The notes: a model not told the origin generated them from the letters alone. Shown: positions 23,421 through 35,248, numbered from the stretch's first letter. The stretch: 64,000 nucleotides of DNA from Gordionus sp. m RMFG-2023 (GCF_954871325.1 NC_088776.1:41434569-41498568); one strand, 5' to 3'. Translations and numbers: made by a program.

Positions 23421-23573
23421 ACGTTATAAAAAATATATTAATTATTTTAAGGAAGTAATTTTATTTTTTTTTTAGCATAGTATAAAGATTATATTAAGTT
23501 TATCTAAAAATTTTGTAAAAAAAATTACAAGGGAAGCAATGCTTCCCTTGCTTCACGCTTCGTCCCTGCATTG

Positions 23574-23900
23574 TTACTAGACACTTTTTAAGAACATCTT
23601 TCTAGTTTCAAATTTAACTAGGTTTAAAACAAATTTTTAAAATTTTCATTTTTTCCTCGTGGAATAATATATTGACCGGCCAATTTATTACTATATCCGG
23701 AGTAAAATATAATGGTGGTTACAATTTATTACTAGATACATTTTTTAGATTTTTCTGGTATCAAAAACTTTTAACTAGGCTTATTTTTAAAATATTATTA
23801 CATAATTTTTCCTCGTGGAATAAAATATAATGGCAGCGCCAATTTATTACTAGAACTTAATATTTTAGAACGACTTTCTGATATCAAAACCTCTAAACCT
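23574..23900. repeat. Degenerate tandem repeat, about 120-160 bp unit
   Basis: The segments TTTTTCCTCGTGGAATAA and CCAATTTATTACTA each occur two to three times with similar spacing (near 23650/23805 and 23690/23840). TTTCTGGTATCAAAA-like sequence also recurs. No coding content. Confidence 0.6.
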
Positions 23901-23934
23901 GTGACCCAGCAAGCCGCTAATGGAAGCTACACAT

Positions 23935-24088
23935 CGGAACAACCAGATGGGTCAGTTTATGAGAGCCATTGGGTCTCGTCAGTTCAAATCTATCACTAAA
24001 TGTGTTGGCTCGGGTTTAAGATCGTTTTTTCGGCAAACTTGGCTGGGTTTTGGCCATGCCAACCTGACCCATCTATTTAACAACACTA
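23935..24088. mobile_element. Possible MITE with AGATGGGTCAG inverted repeats
   Basis: AGATGGGTCAG (23945) and CTGACCCATCT (ending near 24074) are inverted. The right side continues ATTTAACAACACTA, the terminus of the window's TAGTGTTGTTAA family. The left terminus is missing. More GC-rich than its surroundings. Confidence 0.4.
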
Positions 24089-24588
24089 AGCGTAATTTTG
24101 AAATCAGCGCAAATTCGAATATCGTCATTGCTTTTGCGCATATTTGCGTTTGGCGTTGACTCCTGAACCCTAGTTATAGTCGAATTGATCTAGGATCATT
24201 CTCGCAATTACTCGTTGGTCGGGTCTAATTTCATTTCAATTGTTTAGCGAAGTATAAATTATAGCCTATGAGTTGGAAACAGTTTTGATACAGCTTAATC
24301 CTTTAAATGTATTGGCAAGGCAAAATCATGTTGATGTCTTATCTTATAGAAAATTGATTGATGTTTTCTAGCCAATTCTTAAATTCTAGAATCTGCTGCT
24401 TTACTACATTTTTTTTTGTCAATAGCGAGATTTGATTTAGATTGATGCAACATCCTCACCCGAATTCAGCACTTATTGGAACTTGTTGAAGCATTCCTAA
24501 ATTGAACACTACTATCAATGGTAGTCTAAAAAGAGGTGCCCCATTAGTGAGCCACAGGTAGAATCTTTGTCCGTATCTAGACGATAAC

Positions 24589-24740
24589 CAGGGGCGTCGC
24601 TAGCCTTTACAATCACGGTTAACAGTGTCTACATGAGCGGGAGGGGGGGGGGGTAGGAACAGTTTGCATCTAATATCTAAAAGGGGGTGGGGGGTAAGTA
24701 TAAGTTGGGGAGGGGGGTAGGATAAAATTATTTAGAATAC
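24589..24740. repeat. Solitary transposon end, CAGGGGCGTCGCTAGCC family
   Basis: CAGGGGCGTCGCTAGCCTTT begins at 24589 and is followed by several G runs. The same terminus occurs at 61296 and, inverted, at about 39510. No partner end is seen nearby. Confidence 0.5.
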
Positions 24741-26084
24741 TATCTATTACATTTTTAATTTATGGATAAAATTTGCTATAATAATTTATAATACAATTAT
24801 AGACATATTATAATATTATTAGATTGCTAAATATCAACCAATACAATCTTAATATATTCGTTTCGTCCCGTAGTCTCGAATTATGATTAACTTTATACGT
24901 TTTGTCGCTTTACGAAAATGTAAAAAAAGGTGTGAAAGTTAGTATTAAAACTTAATATTCATTATTTCTTAATACTTTGACTTAATATTAGCTAAAATTG
25001 GATATTTTTTAACTTATAATGTCCTCTTACTTTTATAGGACCAATATTTTCACATTTATTTACATGATATATCAGATTTTTGTCTGGTTATATAAATACA
25101 GAAGTAGTCAAATTATAGTTTTGTTTCTCTTAATTTGAAATTTTCTCTTTAAACATGTTTCAATTTACATAGTAACTTAATTAATCTAGGTCCCTTCTTA
25201 ATTAAAGATACTCTTTATCCCCTAAACATTTATGACATTAAATTTTATAGTTGAAATTTAATATTGGTAAAATGCTTTAATAAGCTTTCAATGGTTTTTG
25301 ATTATACATTAGCTGTATTTATTCATTTTTGCTCTTAATGTCTGTATACCTTAACATAACTAATAAATTATATTTACTTTTATTATATTAACTTTAGTTA
25401 GATTTTTAAACTTGTAACATTATATACAGATGATTTTTTGTATATAGTTAAATTCAACATTTGTTAAATTTTAGTATTTTAGCTAGTTGTAAGGTTCTTA
25501 AATTTTACATAAGCTATATCTGGGTATTCTAGTTTAACAACTTTCAACTTAAAATATAAATAATTCATTTGTATTATTACTTTCAATGATATTATTTGAT
25601 TTACATTATCATGTCTGTATTAGTATAATCAATTTTCCTTATATTTTATATATTAATCTATTTATATATAATATTATATTATATGCATCGATCGGTTTTA
25701 ACACCATATACATATCTTCATATATAAATATTTTTATTTATTTAGGTTATATATAAGGTCAATCTTAAAATCTTTAGGTCCCCCTAAATTAGGTCGATAA
25801 ACTTGAACCTTATATAGCGAATAAGTGTTAATTTTTATCCATATTTATCCCAGATATTTTATTTAGTGGTTTTAATGCTCTAATACTTCTATGGAAGCAT
25901 GACTTTAATCCTTTCTCAGGTATTTAATACGAACAAACTCCAGTTAATATACAGTACTTTTTCATTTATTACTTTAAATCGGTAGTAGTTTTGGTTTATT
26001 TCTCTCGTGGGGCGATTACTCTCTATGTAACTAGCTAATAGTATATTCAGTCTTTCTAATTTTAGTTTCTCCGTGTTGTGTATT
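24741..26084. other. AT-rich non-coding stretch
   Basis: No gene, RNA or repeat recognised; T-rich on the plus strand. Confidence 0.4.
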
Positions 26085-26465
26085 CAGTGGCGTAGCTACG
26101 GGGGTGGTTTTCGGGTTTGGACCCCTCCCAGAGCAAATTTTTTTTAGATTATACGTTCAAAAGACTTAAAAGTGACTTTGTATCAAATAAATACCATTAA
26201 TATTTATATTTTTCTGGTTTTGATGTTTGTGAAAGGATATTATATTACTACTGAATTTATTATGGGTAGTATTATTATAAAGTCATTGAGAATAATCTAC
26301 TAAATTATAATAACATTATTCATGCATTTAAAAATATTTATATATATTGTCGAAGATGTTGTTATGATTTTTAAGATAAACCCGGCCGAAGGCAGAGCAA
26401 AAGGGCCAACCCAGGATTTAATATGTATGGACCCCCTCTAAGGAAAATTCCTAGCTACGCCACTG
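26085..26465. mobile_element. MITE, CAGTGGCGTAGCTA family, copy 1
   Basis: A 381-bp element with ends CAGTGGCGTAGCTACGGGGG and TAGCTACGCCACTG and a perfect 8-bp duplication TGTGTATT. The interior holds GGCCGAAGG near 26383. It is about 85-90 percent identical by eye to the copy at 37164. No coding capacity; probably a hAT derivative. Confidence 0.9.
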
Positions 26466-27719
26466 TGTGTATTAATTCTATAGAGTTATTAGTTTCTTTC
26501 CTGATGTCTGTTTTTTTCTTTACGTTAATTAATATTATACCTTTCTAGCCAAAGATAAAAAATAAATTTACAAATTAAATAAATTCCTTAAATTGCCTAT
26601 GTTAATTGTAATTATTTTTTCTTTTCTCTTTCAGGCGCCGTTTTGATTTCGTTTTGATTTTGATTGATTTATATTTCTCTGTTTATGTAAAATATTTTTT
26701 TGTTCATGAAATATTTTTATAATCATTTTTCTTCATTTATTTTCCTTTGTCTTAGTTTTTTTGGGAAAAACTTTTAATATTAGTTTTAATATTATGAATT
26801 GGCAGTTTTATAATATTTTTGGTTTATTTTAAAGTTTTCTGCGTTTGAGAAATCCCACTTAGTGTCCTGCCCCTTGTTATTATGTTTCTCTTACTCATGA
26901 AAAATGTAATGAATAGTTTTGTTATTAAAAATGTAATAAATAGTTTTGTTATTGAATTATAAACCTTAAAAACAAATTTTTCCTGTAAATTTAAATTCAA
27001 ATAGGCAATTTTTAAGTGTTCATTACCTTCTTTTGTTTATTATATTATTATTTGTTTCTGTTCTTTTAATGCGTCAATACACTTTTTGGATTCAAGCCAG
27101 TACACCTCTATGGAGATAAACCTATCATAGATATAATTTTTCTAACATTAGTTTAATAAATTTTTTGGATATCTTTTGATATTATTAGTCGGTACTAAAT
27201 TTATTCTCTTAATTTTATCTTTCTGGGAAGTTTCTCTATTATAAAAACTCAACTATTATGAAATATTATACACCTTCATTTGTATTTGGCAATAAAAATT
27301 GGTAACATGATTAGGATAAATGGAAGTAAAATGCTTAACGTTAACTTTTTAATTTTGGATTTGTTTTCCCTTTAATCCTGTAGTCTCAGAATTTGTATTC
27401 AAACTTAAGTTCATTTTTTTTAACTGTTCTTTTACCCCCCTTCACTGGGCTCTTTTGAAACTGGCGACCACCTCATAATAATAATATCCATAAAATTGTG
27501 TTGTCTAGTGTTGTATATTGGGTTAGTACCATTATAAATTATCTTAGAAGGTCTCTTTTTAAATTAATGTTATATTACATCTTATGCGGCTCCTCTTATC
27601 TCCACACTAATATCTCCCAAATTACATTTTGGATTTTACTTATACTTATTTCCGACGTTTTTATTCTCTTTATTGGTTTCATTCATTGGTTCTCTAGTAT
27701 AAGTTCACAGGTAAGCTAC
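26466..27719. other. AT-rich region, possible LINE 5' leader at its end
   Basis: No supported gene. The last few hundred bases may be the 5' untranslated part of the LINE that follows, because its endonuclease frame begins without a visible border. Confidence 0.35.
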
Positions 27720-27721
27720 AA

Positions 27722-28420
27722 ATAGCGTCTCTCAACATAAATGATATGAAAAACAAACTGGCCGTTCTCGGATGTTAGCAGCTGAGAAAATCGACATTAT
27801 TGGCATTCAGGAAACCCACTCTCCAAGGGTAAACACGGCTATTTTTAATGACTATAAAATTTTCTGTTCGGCACCACCTTGAATAGTTGGTCCGGTCGTT
27901 CCTTATAAATAAACGTATGCAGAATTACACAATCAAATTCGTACCAGTATCAGAAAGATGCGGACTTTTATATTTGAACACAAATTTCAGGCCCACAATA
28001 ATCATAAATTTCTATGTCCCTCCCAATAGGAATGAGAGATCAAGTTTCGTTGATTCTATGATAAACACGATACACTCCCTACTGGGAAGATATAATATAA
28101 TTATCTTAGATTTTAACATGAAAATCGGCAAAGTGGATGAATATGCAAATAGTAATGTTATTGGGCATGCTACAATACTACAACGAAATTGCGAACATAG
28201 TAAGAAACTCCTAGATTTCTGTAGAAACAATAATTTCAAGATCGAGAATACTTTCTTTAGCCACCGTGAAAGTAACACTTACACCTTTGTATCGGCAAAA
28301 ATCTTAAATTGACTTTTTCATTTCGAACGTTCACCGGTGGTTTGATGATGTAAAAGCACTAACAAATATTAACATATCAGATCATAGAATGCTCAGGGCA
28401 AACATTACAGTTAAAAACCT
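27722..28420 (+). pseudogene. LINE endonuclease domain (APE-type), broken
   Basis: All four landmark motifs of the exonuclease-endonuclease-phosphatase fold are readable: SLNI at the start, IQETHSP near 27813 with the metal-binding Glu, LDFNMKIG near 28108 (normally GDFN), and NISDHRML near 28375. The enzyme nicks the target DNA to prime reverse transcription. Three frame breaks separate these motifs; the longest open piece is 27887-28312. The GDFN glycine is replaced by Leu, which is unusual and may reflect decay. Confidence 0.75.
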
Positions 28421-28544
28421 ATGGAGTTATCACTGTGGAAGTAGACAAACTTCAATCGGTCCTAATACTTATCTTTAGCGCACAAATATAACACGCAAAC
28501 CCAATAAAGTACAAACACCAGAAGATGCAAGACTCTTCGATCAA

Positions 28545-30400
28545 ATGCTAATCAGGAAAGTAGCTAATTTTGTAAATATAAATAGACAGGAAAATGTAGA
28601 AGCATGTTGGAAACTTTTTAAAAGCGATCTTACAGAATCATACAACGTTTTGCCAAACACAACTCCTTTCTCTAGGAAAGAATGGATGGCTAATGACACT
28701 CTAGAGAAAATAAATTTGTTAAGAAGTGAGAATGGCTCGAATAGCGACCTATGGAAGGATATACAGAAACTACTACGCAGAGATAGACGAATATATATCG
28801 CGAGGAAAGCCTTTGACATTGACAGATATGAGAAAACAGGATATATGACGCATATAAAGAATTAAAATATTTCTGTAAACCTGATAGCTTAAAGAAACTC
28901 CCCTCCATTGCCTTAGGGAATGGGAAAGTGATCATAGATCAAGATGAACAAATAGCTGTATGGCTTGACTATTACATGACAGTCTTCGATTCAATGAAAA
29001 CAACCCCACCAGCTAGCTTAAATATAATCCCTGTCTCACCCCCATCTGGCTTTTCTATAGATGATATCGCTAATATAATAAAAAAATTACGTAGAAACAA
29101 ATCTCCGGGGCCTAATGACATAACAGCTGAGTATCTGAAAATTGCACCTAGGAATGTGTCTTCCTTCCTTTTGACCCTTTTTAACAAAATATGGAAATGT
29201 GGGAAAACTCCGGAGGAATGGAATAAATCGTTTTTATGCAATTTCCCCAAAATTGAAAACCCACGGAAATTCATAGATTACCGCGCCGTCGCTCTGACAT
29301 CATGTGTATCTAAAATATTTATGACGTTATTAAAAAACAAAATTGTGCAATCGACGCCCCATCTTTTCCCCAAATACATTTGTGCTTATAGGCCGAACAA
29401 AAATATATTAGAACCAATATTAGCCTTGAAAATAATTATGCAGAAATGTTATAATTACAAAATATCCTACTATTACACTTTCACTGATTTTAGCAGAGCT
29501 TTTGATAATGTTAATCAGGGAGCTCTATGGGATACGCTGGCTGAACGCGGAATAGAACCCCAAATAATCCTCATCTTAAAAAACCACTTATCAAAATTAG
29601 TGGCGTATTTTAGAATAAACGATAAAATATCTCCTTGCTTTAGAATTAAAAAAGGAGTAAAACAGGGGTGTATTCTATCACCATCCTATTCAACATGATA
29701 ATTAATAAAGTTATAAGAGAAGCACTAGGGGCAGCTGATCTAAGATCTGATAAGTCCATATCCTTTGTTAACAGAATAATATCATATGCTGACGACATTG
29801 TTGTAATCTCCAAGAGCATAGATGAAACCAAAAATTTCTTATACTTACTAGAGACCCTAAGTCAAAGAGTTGGACTTGAAATAAATTTCAAAAAAACTGT
29901 TATTCTCCCCTCCCCAAATGCTCCACCAATAGACAAACTTACTTTTGGAGGAAAAATAATTAAGGTTGTAGATAAAATTAGATACTTGGGTATAACACTA
30001 GACAACAAGTGTAGTGGTAAAGAGGAAATGACGATAAGAATACAAAAAGCGAGGGGTACCTTCTACAAGTATATGAAAATTTGGAAAACAAAAGAGATCT
30101 GTTTTTACCAGACTGAAGTTATTCAACTCGACAATTGTCCCGGTTCTATTATATGGAGGGGAAATTTGGGAAGCAAATAAGACAGAAATGAGACGATTAC
30201 AATCATTTATAAATAATTGTCTACGTACAATTAATGGCATTTTCTATCCAAGAGTCGTATCAAACCAAAATCTCTGGAAAAAATCTAATCACACGCCAAT
30301 TAATATCAGTGTAAAAAAACGCCATATCCAGTTTCTAGCCCACATAATAAGGAACTCCGACCACAATTTAGCTCATCATAGCATGGTTGTACACACATAA
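28545..30400 (+). pseudogene. LINE reverse transcriptase domain, broken
   Basis: RT motifs in order: KLRRNKSPGPNDITAEYLK (near 29083), YRAVALTSCVSKIF (29279), the first catalytic Asp in TFTDFSRAFD (29478), KGVKQGCILSP (29650) and the second catalytic pair in ISYADDIVVIS (29780). The C-terminal part (30185-30400) holds a RRLQSFINNCLR segment. Frame changes occur at about 28865-28928 and 29695, and the last part is out of frame. The catalytic residues themselves are intact. In a live element this enzyme copies the LINE RNA at the nicked target. Confidence 0.8.
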
Positions 30401-31084
30401 AGGAAAACAATATACAAAATATAAATCCTTATGGTACTATAAAACCATAAAAGATATAATGGATTTAAATATCAATATGAAACAATTCATAAAACTTAAT
30501 AATAAATCTTAGCTTTATTTTTTCAATATCCGAAACGCCGTAATCGAACATCCTATATGCATAGTATAGACTTTGGCCATTTTGTTGCATATTATTATAA
30601 TGTTAGCGCTAAATTTATATTAATGTTTAATATCTATGATATTTTATTAATTTATTTTACTAAAAATGTAATATTACTTAATTAATTTATATTATTTATT
30701 TATATATAATAATTAATATTATTTACATAATTAATATAATTTATTTAATATTATTGATATATTTAATATAATTATTTTATTAAATGGATTGGCTTGAACC
30801 ATTATAATGTCTATTATATGAATATACTTGAATTTATCGTCATTTTATCTTTTGAATAAATATATATTTTTATCAAAAAAAAATAAATAAAAGATCCATC
30901 AAAAAACTTTTCTGCATCAAAAAAAGTTACCTCAAATCAAAACGTATTTTGAAGTTCTTTGCTCACATATTATATCTAAAGGTTCCCTATCAACTATTAT
31001 TCAACTTTTTTCTGGAAGTATTCTTTAATTTTCCTTAATAAAAATTTGTATTAAAATTGTAAAATTTTTAAATTAAAAACGATC
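30401..31084. other. Probable LINE 3' trailer and AT-rich spacer
   Basis: After the coding body the sequence AAAGGAAAACAATATACAAAA is shared loosely with the dead LINE near 55840, which suggests 3' untranslated LINE sequence to about 30890. The rest has no feature I recognise. Confidence 0.4.
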
Positions 31085-31345
31085 CCTTAAAGTAATTAAA
31101 TTATATTGTAGTTTTTGGGTATAGGCTCTTTCTTTTCCCAATCCTTTTAAATTAAAGCCTATAGAGGTTTAAGCAACATTTTTCGAAATGTTGTGCCTAC
31201 AAGTACGTGCGACTTGCCCACAAACGTGTGGTGGGCTCCTCATATTTTTACTTTTATACCCAAATTAAATGTTCCAATTAGATGGAAATGAGGAAAACCT
31301 AGCGTAGCTCTGTTGAATCTTAAACGCTAGAGGGAAAAAGCGCTA
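31085..31345. repeat. Dispersed repeat with AAGTACGTGCG and GGAAAACCTAGCG, copy 1
   Basis: Shares AGTAATTAAATTATATT, TACAAGTACGTGCG, ACTTGCCCA, GGGCTCCTCAT and GAGGAAAACCTAGCG, in this order, with copies at about 53010-53225 (same strand) and 53785-54015 (opposite strand). Identity is moderate. No terminal repeats or tRNA promoter boxes are clear. Confidence 0.65.
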
Positions 31346-31575
31346 TATATCACGTAATACCATTTTTCAATAATCAACCCAGCATAATACTTTCAGTTTA
31401 TATAAATAGGAAGTATAAAGGTAACCAATTTTTTTTAAACTAATAATTAAATATGACATGCAGATATTTTATGCTATTTCTAATTACATAATTATATTTA
31501 TATAGTAGAATTTTTTTTTATTTCTTGTTAATTTATTTGTTTTGAACTATATATTATAATTTGTTATATTATTAA

Positions 31576-32186
31576 GGTAACAGATTAAATCATGGGGAAA
31601 TTTTCATATATTATTTTTTTTTTATTTATTTTTTTTAATATTTTTTTTTTATTTATTATTTTTTTTAAATTTAAAAAAAATCTTAAGTATATTTAAGAAT
31701 TTAGAAAAAAAGAATATATTTAAGAATTTAGAAAAAAAGAGTATATTTAAGAATTTAGAAAAAAAGAGTATATTTAAGAATTTAGAAAAAAAGAGTATAT
31801 TTAAGAATTTAGAAAAAAAAGTATATTTAAGAATTTAATAAAAATAGTTATACTAAATAATTAATCAATTTATTTGAATAAACATAACATATATACAATG
31901 ATAATATAGATATATATATTTTTAAGGAAAAACAAAAATAGTTCTATGTTATCCATAAAGAGGTAAAATGTTAAATTTAAAAAAACAAAAAATTTCCTTC
32001 AAAATCCACACGATATTTATTTATCAAAAAAAAAATCTAAAAATATGCCAATTGAAAGAAAAAGGTAACATTCAGAAATTTCTACCAAAATCCAGACAAT
32101 CTAAAAAAAATCAATAAAAAATTTTAAAAAAAATAAATAAAAAAATAATAATATATGAAAATTTCCCCATGATTTAATCTGTTACC
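31576..32186. mobile_element. MITE with about 40-50 bp perfect ends and 8-bp duplication
   Basis: The left end GGTAACAGATTAAATCATGG continues identically to the complement of the right end for at least 40 bases. The flanks are ATTATTAA on both sides, a perfect 8-bp duplication. The ends do not start with CAG or TAG, so the superfamily is unclear. The interior is A/T homopolymers plus a 27-bp tandem array. The perfect ends suggest it is young. Confidence 0.9.
31682..31850. repeat. 27-bp tandem array inside the MITE
   Basis: About six units of TATATTTAAGAATTTAGAAA plus AAAAGAG, nearly identical to each other. Confidence 0.9.
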
Positions 32187-32269
32187 ATTATTAAATATGT
32201 CACAAATATGTAATTAACCTTATTGGATAAAACAGGATCATATATTATTAATTTAAAATCATCAAAAAT

Positions 32270-33211
32270 TTAATAATATGGTGATTTACAAATTAATACT
32301 ATATTATCACCTCTAAGAAATAATTTAGATAGATGTCGTCTCCTATATAATATATTTGTATTACATCCACCTTTATAAATTTTATTTTTTGGTTGTGATA
32401 TATTTAATGCACTAATCATGTTGGTCATATTTGAGTTAAAATTGCAATGAGATAATTTTTGAACATATTCTATATCTTGTGAATTTAATTTATGGCTATT
32501 TAATTGTGTATTTTTTCTTATATTTTTGATTGGTATTATATAAAACTCATCAACATCACATAATACAATATTCCAATGCTTATCAAATGCTTCCAAATAT
32601 CCATCACAATATCCTCTTATATAAGTGTGACTTCGTGTTAATATTCGCATGCGCTTAGGTGAAATATCCTTAGAATTTTCATATGAATTAAGATCATTTC
32701 TATACATGTTACTAATATATTTTTTATAACTTTTCATTAGCAAATCATTCAAATAATCAAGTGGACCACCTGAGTTTTGTGCCATCAGAGTTAAAACATT
32801 TTTTACCTTTAATTGTTTGGTTGTTTCTAGTGGATAAGATCCAGTTTCAGATATTTTATATTTATTTTTCAATATTCTATCAAAGTTTCTAGATTCTTGA
32901 TCAGTTGAATTAGGTTGCCAATCTTTTATTTTATTATGTTTTATTAATTTTTTATGATCATTCATAAAGTTTTTAATAACTTCATTTGAAAAAGATTTAG
33001 TTGATATCTTTGAAGTTTTGTTTAATTTTTGAACACAAATATCATATATCCATTTTAATAAAGGATCATTAAATAAAGATTTTAAATAATGTATATCAAT
33101 TAAATTTACAAGTTCCATACCATTTGATTTGTAATTAAAAATAGCTTTTTTTCTAGACAAAAGAAAGTCTGTTAAAGGTGGTAACTTATAATCCTTTCTA
33201 GCTTTGCACAT
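32270..33211 (-). CDS. LSM11: U7 snRNP Sm-like protein LSm11
   Basis: LSm11 with LSm10 replaces SmD1/SmD2 in the Sm ring of the U7 snRNP, which processes the 3' ends of histone pre-mRNAs in the nucleus. The 313-residue frame has the LSm11 hallmarks: a KNVLTLMAQNSGGPLDYL block (about 137-154; human has RNVLTRMPLHEGSPLGEL); Sm1 with RGYCDGYLEAFDKHWNIVL and CDVDEFY (about 199-224); a long insertion of about 70 residues; and Sm2 LSKLFLRGDNIVLIC at the C-terminus. An N-terminal NDPLLKWIYD may correspond to the vertebrate DPLLALY motif. The first ATG in frame is at 33211, behind an in-frame stop. TTTGCTAG just upstream could be a splice acceptor, so a short 5' exon is possible. Human LSM11 is 360 residues in several exons; here it is one exon. 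It is intact and conserved, so under selection. Confidence 0.92.
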   Translation of the reverse strand: MCKARKDYKLPPLTDFLLSRKKAIFNYKSNGMELVNLIDIHYLKSLFNDPLLKWIYDICVQKLNKTSKISTKSFSNEVIKNFMNDHKKLIKHNKIKDWQPNSTDQESRNFDRILKNKYKISETGSYPLETTKQLKVKNVLTLMAQNSGGPLDYLNDLLMKSYKKYISNMYRNDLNSYENSKDISPKRMRILTRSHTYIRGYCDGYLEAFDKHWNIVLCDVDEFYIIPIKNIRKNTQLNSHKLNSQDIEYVQKLSHCNFNSNMTNMISALNISQPKNKIYKGGCNTNILYRRRHLSKLFLRGDNIVLICKSPYY

Positions 33212-33650
33212 TCTTTCTAGCAAATGAGTGTGTGAGAATCGATGTTAATCGATTCGGATGGAAATAGCGGCATAGAAAATGTATTTAAATCTTGTAATAT
33301 ATTAAGTTTGCTATACAACGTTTTAAGTAAAAAAATATTTTAATGAAAACATGATAAATTTAATATGGTTTATTCCTTTCTCTCTTTTAACATAATAAAA
33401 TATTTAGTAAACATAAATCATTCTGCACTAATATTTATTATTTTAAATTAATTTTTAATTATTATAATTTGAATTAAATTCACTTTTATTTTACCATAAA
33501 TTTTTTTGTTGATTTATTTTTCAAAGTCATGAATCCAAATAATGCACATAAAAAACTAAAGTAAGTACTATTGATTCTTAGGCGAATTTTTTATTCATCT
33601 CAAATTCTTAAAATTTTACATATTTTCTGCTTGATGAATTTAAAAATTCA

Positions 33651-34950
33651 GGGTTGGCAGATTGGTTGACCGGTTAAAATCAATTGAATGGTGGAATATT
33701 TGACAAATACTCTACATGAATAAGTCATTTTACAGGATGGTGATGAAAGTATTTCAAATGTAGGGGGGGGGGAAGATCACCCCATACTCCATTATTTTTC
33801 CTGTCAAATTTTTTACAACATTTTTTATAAAATTATATTTTAATTAAATCAATTTTTATATTCGATATACATTGTTAGATGCCAAGCAATAAAATATATA
33901 AAGTAAAATGCTTGCATACAGGCTGTACTTTCAAGAAAATTAGAAAAGACAAAATTAATTTACATTACAAAAAAAGACACCTAAAATGTACACATGAAAC
34001 CTGTATTGAAATGCAGGCTATTGGAAATGATTTAGACATGGTGAATAAATTAATTCAACATACCAAAAATAAATTCCAAAGATTAAGGGGTAAATTATTA
34101 TCTATATGTTTAACTATATTTTTTAATTAAGCAAATGGTGATATTATTTTCTCTAAATTACATAAAGATGTTGAATCCTTTATGGACGATAATAATATTA
34201 TAACAGATATTTATAATATAAAATCATTATTTAAGCTGGATCAAACAGAGTTTGATAATTTTATTGAACAACAAAAAGAGAAGTTAAAAAAAGATTATTT
34301 TAAAAATAATCTTTAATTTTTTAGATATAAAAATGAAAATTTTTACCCAGTAATTAATATGATCATTAAACACTTAAATGAAAGATTTGATTATCAATCA
34401 TTAAATTTTTTAAATCAGATTTCTATTTTCACTCCTGCTGGATTAGTAGAGAATGAAATTATAAAAATTTCCCAAATATCTTAAAGAGTTTCTTTATATG
34501 GTTTTGATGCAGAGAAGATTGTTGATGAATTTTCTAATTTCAGACCACTATACTTAAATTCCTCATCAATTATTTATAGTAATGATCTAATGAATATAAG
34601 AAAATATTATGCCTTATATGTTGAAAGTAAATAATTATATTATAACTTAAATTTAATATATTTATAGATGAAAACGTAAAATATACTAAAACTACCAATA
34701 TAAAAAGATGGCTCAACTATTCATTTATTCTACCATATCGATTACTAATAAAATTGAGTTCCTTTCCTTCTTTAAAAAAATTATATAAACATCTTATAAC
34801 TCTACCAACTACCTCAAGCTCTGCTTATGAATAAAGTTAAAATTGTTAAAACGCATATAAGAAATAAAATTTCTGATGCTTTTTTAGAAAATTTATTATT
34901 AATATCAAGTGAAATTGATATACTTGATACATTTAAAACGATTTGCCTAA
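33651..34950 (+). pseudogene. Degraded hAT-like gene with C2H2-like finger
   Basis: It starts with CAGGGTTGGCAG at 33651, possibly a left terminus, and a short ATG frame. It then reads, through several frames, an FYPVINMIIKHLNERFDYQS segment (34338) and FNQ/LNQISIFTPAG, both typical of the middle-to-late part of hAT proteins. The C-terminal KLYKHLITLPTTSSSAYE (34775-34830) and, one frame over, KVKIVKTHIRNKI are the dimerisation domain with the ERSFS core lost. Frame switches and stops at 34315, 34484, 34631 and 34830 make it a pseudogene, though some could be introns. The right end is overwritten by the MITE at 34951. Confidence 0.65.
33879..34130 (+). pseudogene. N-terminal zinc-finger exon of the degraded hAT-like gene
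   Basis: An ATG at 33879 opens 83 codons with C-x4-C-F-x...-H-x4-H-type residues (KCLHTGCTFKKIRKDKINLH then YKKRHLKCTHETC), a C2H2-like finger. RLRGKLLS precedes a stop. A splice donor may lie near 34085-34100 (RGKLL). It belongs with the following hAT-like pieces. Confidence 0.5.
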
Positions 34951-35126
34951 CTTTGATCGTAGAGTCATTTGATCGTAAATTTTGTCCATTTTTTTCTGAT
35001 TGGTCTATTTAATCGCGGTAAATTAAAATCATTTATAACCCTAACCCTAAACCTAACCTATAAATTAAAAAAATCGTCCATTTTGACAAAATGGACCATT
35101 TTACGATTAAAATAATACGATCAAAG
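34951..35126. mobile_element. MITE-like element, CTTTGATCGTA ends
   Basis: The inverted ends are CTTTGATCGTA (34951) and TACGATCAAAG (ending 35126), with a second inverted block GTCCATTTT inside each. Non-coding centre with CCCTAACCCTAAACCTAACC near 35040. No clear target duplication. Confidence 0.6.
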
Positions 35127-35248
35127 GAGGCCCTCCCATTTAAAACGGAAGATAAAACAGATTTTTCACTAACCTCAAAAAGAATCTAATCTTTTAATCG
35201 CCTAATCCATATTTTTTATATTAAACAAAAAAATTTAAAAATTTGTCA

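Larger units (their letters stand above)
21139..23568 (-). mobile_element. hAT element with a long transposase ORF and GGGAAGCAA repeats
   Basis: The termini CAGTGACGAGGCGTCAAG (21139) and CTTCACGCTTCGTCCCTG (ending 23568) are inverted repeats with a few mismatches. The flanks CATTGTTT and CATTGTTA differ at one of eight bases. The transposase lies on the minus strand. Downstream of it in plus coordinates (22930-23560), upstream of the gene in its own sense, is a repeat-rich subterminal region with GGGAAGCAATGCTTCCC close to the end. At 2430 bp with only one visible ORF disruption (an internal deletion), this is among the younger elements here. Confidence 0.85.
27720..30400 (+). mobile_element. 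Non-LTR retrotransposon (LINE) with endonuclease and reverse transcriptase
   Basis: A coding body runs in the order apurinic-type endonuclease then reverse transcriptase, with a C-terminal region ending RRLQSFINNCLRTINGIFYP and LAHIIRNSD. That order, and the C-terminal motif, fits the RTE-like / craniofacial-development-protein-2-like LINEs. The clade is a guess. Frameshifts and stops (about 27775, 27882, 28311, 28484, 28863, 29697, 30178) break it into pieces, so it is inactive. A poly(A)-like stretch near 30872-30890 may be the 3' tail. Confidence 0.8.

Noticed and set aside
35040-35062. CCCTAACCCTAAACCTAACC as a telomeric tract
   Set aside because: Too short and irregular, and it lies in the centre of a MITE-like element.
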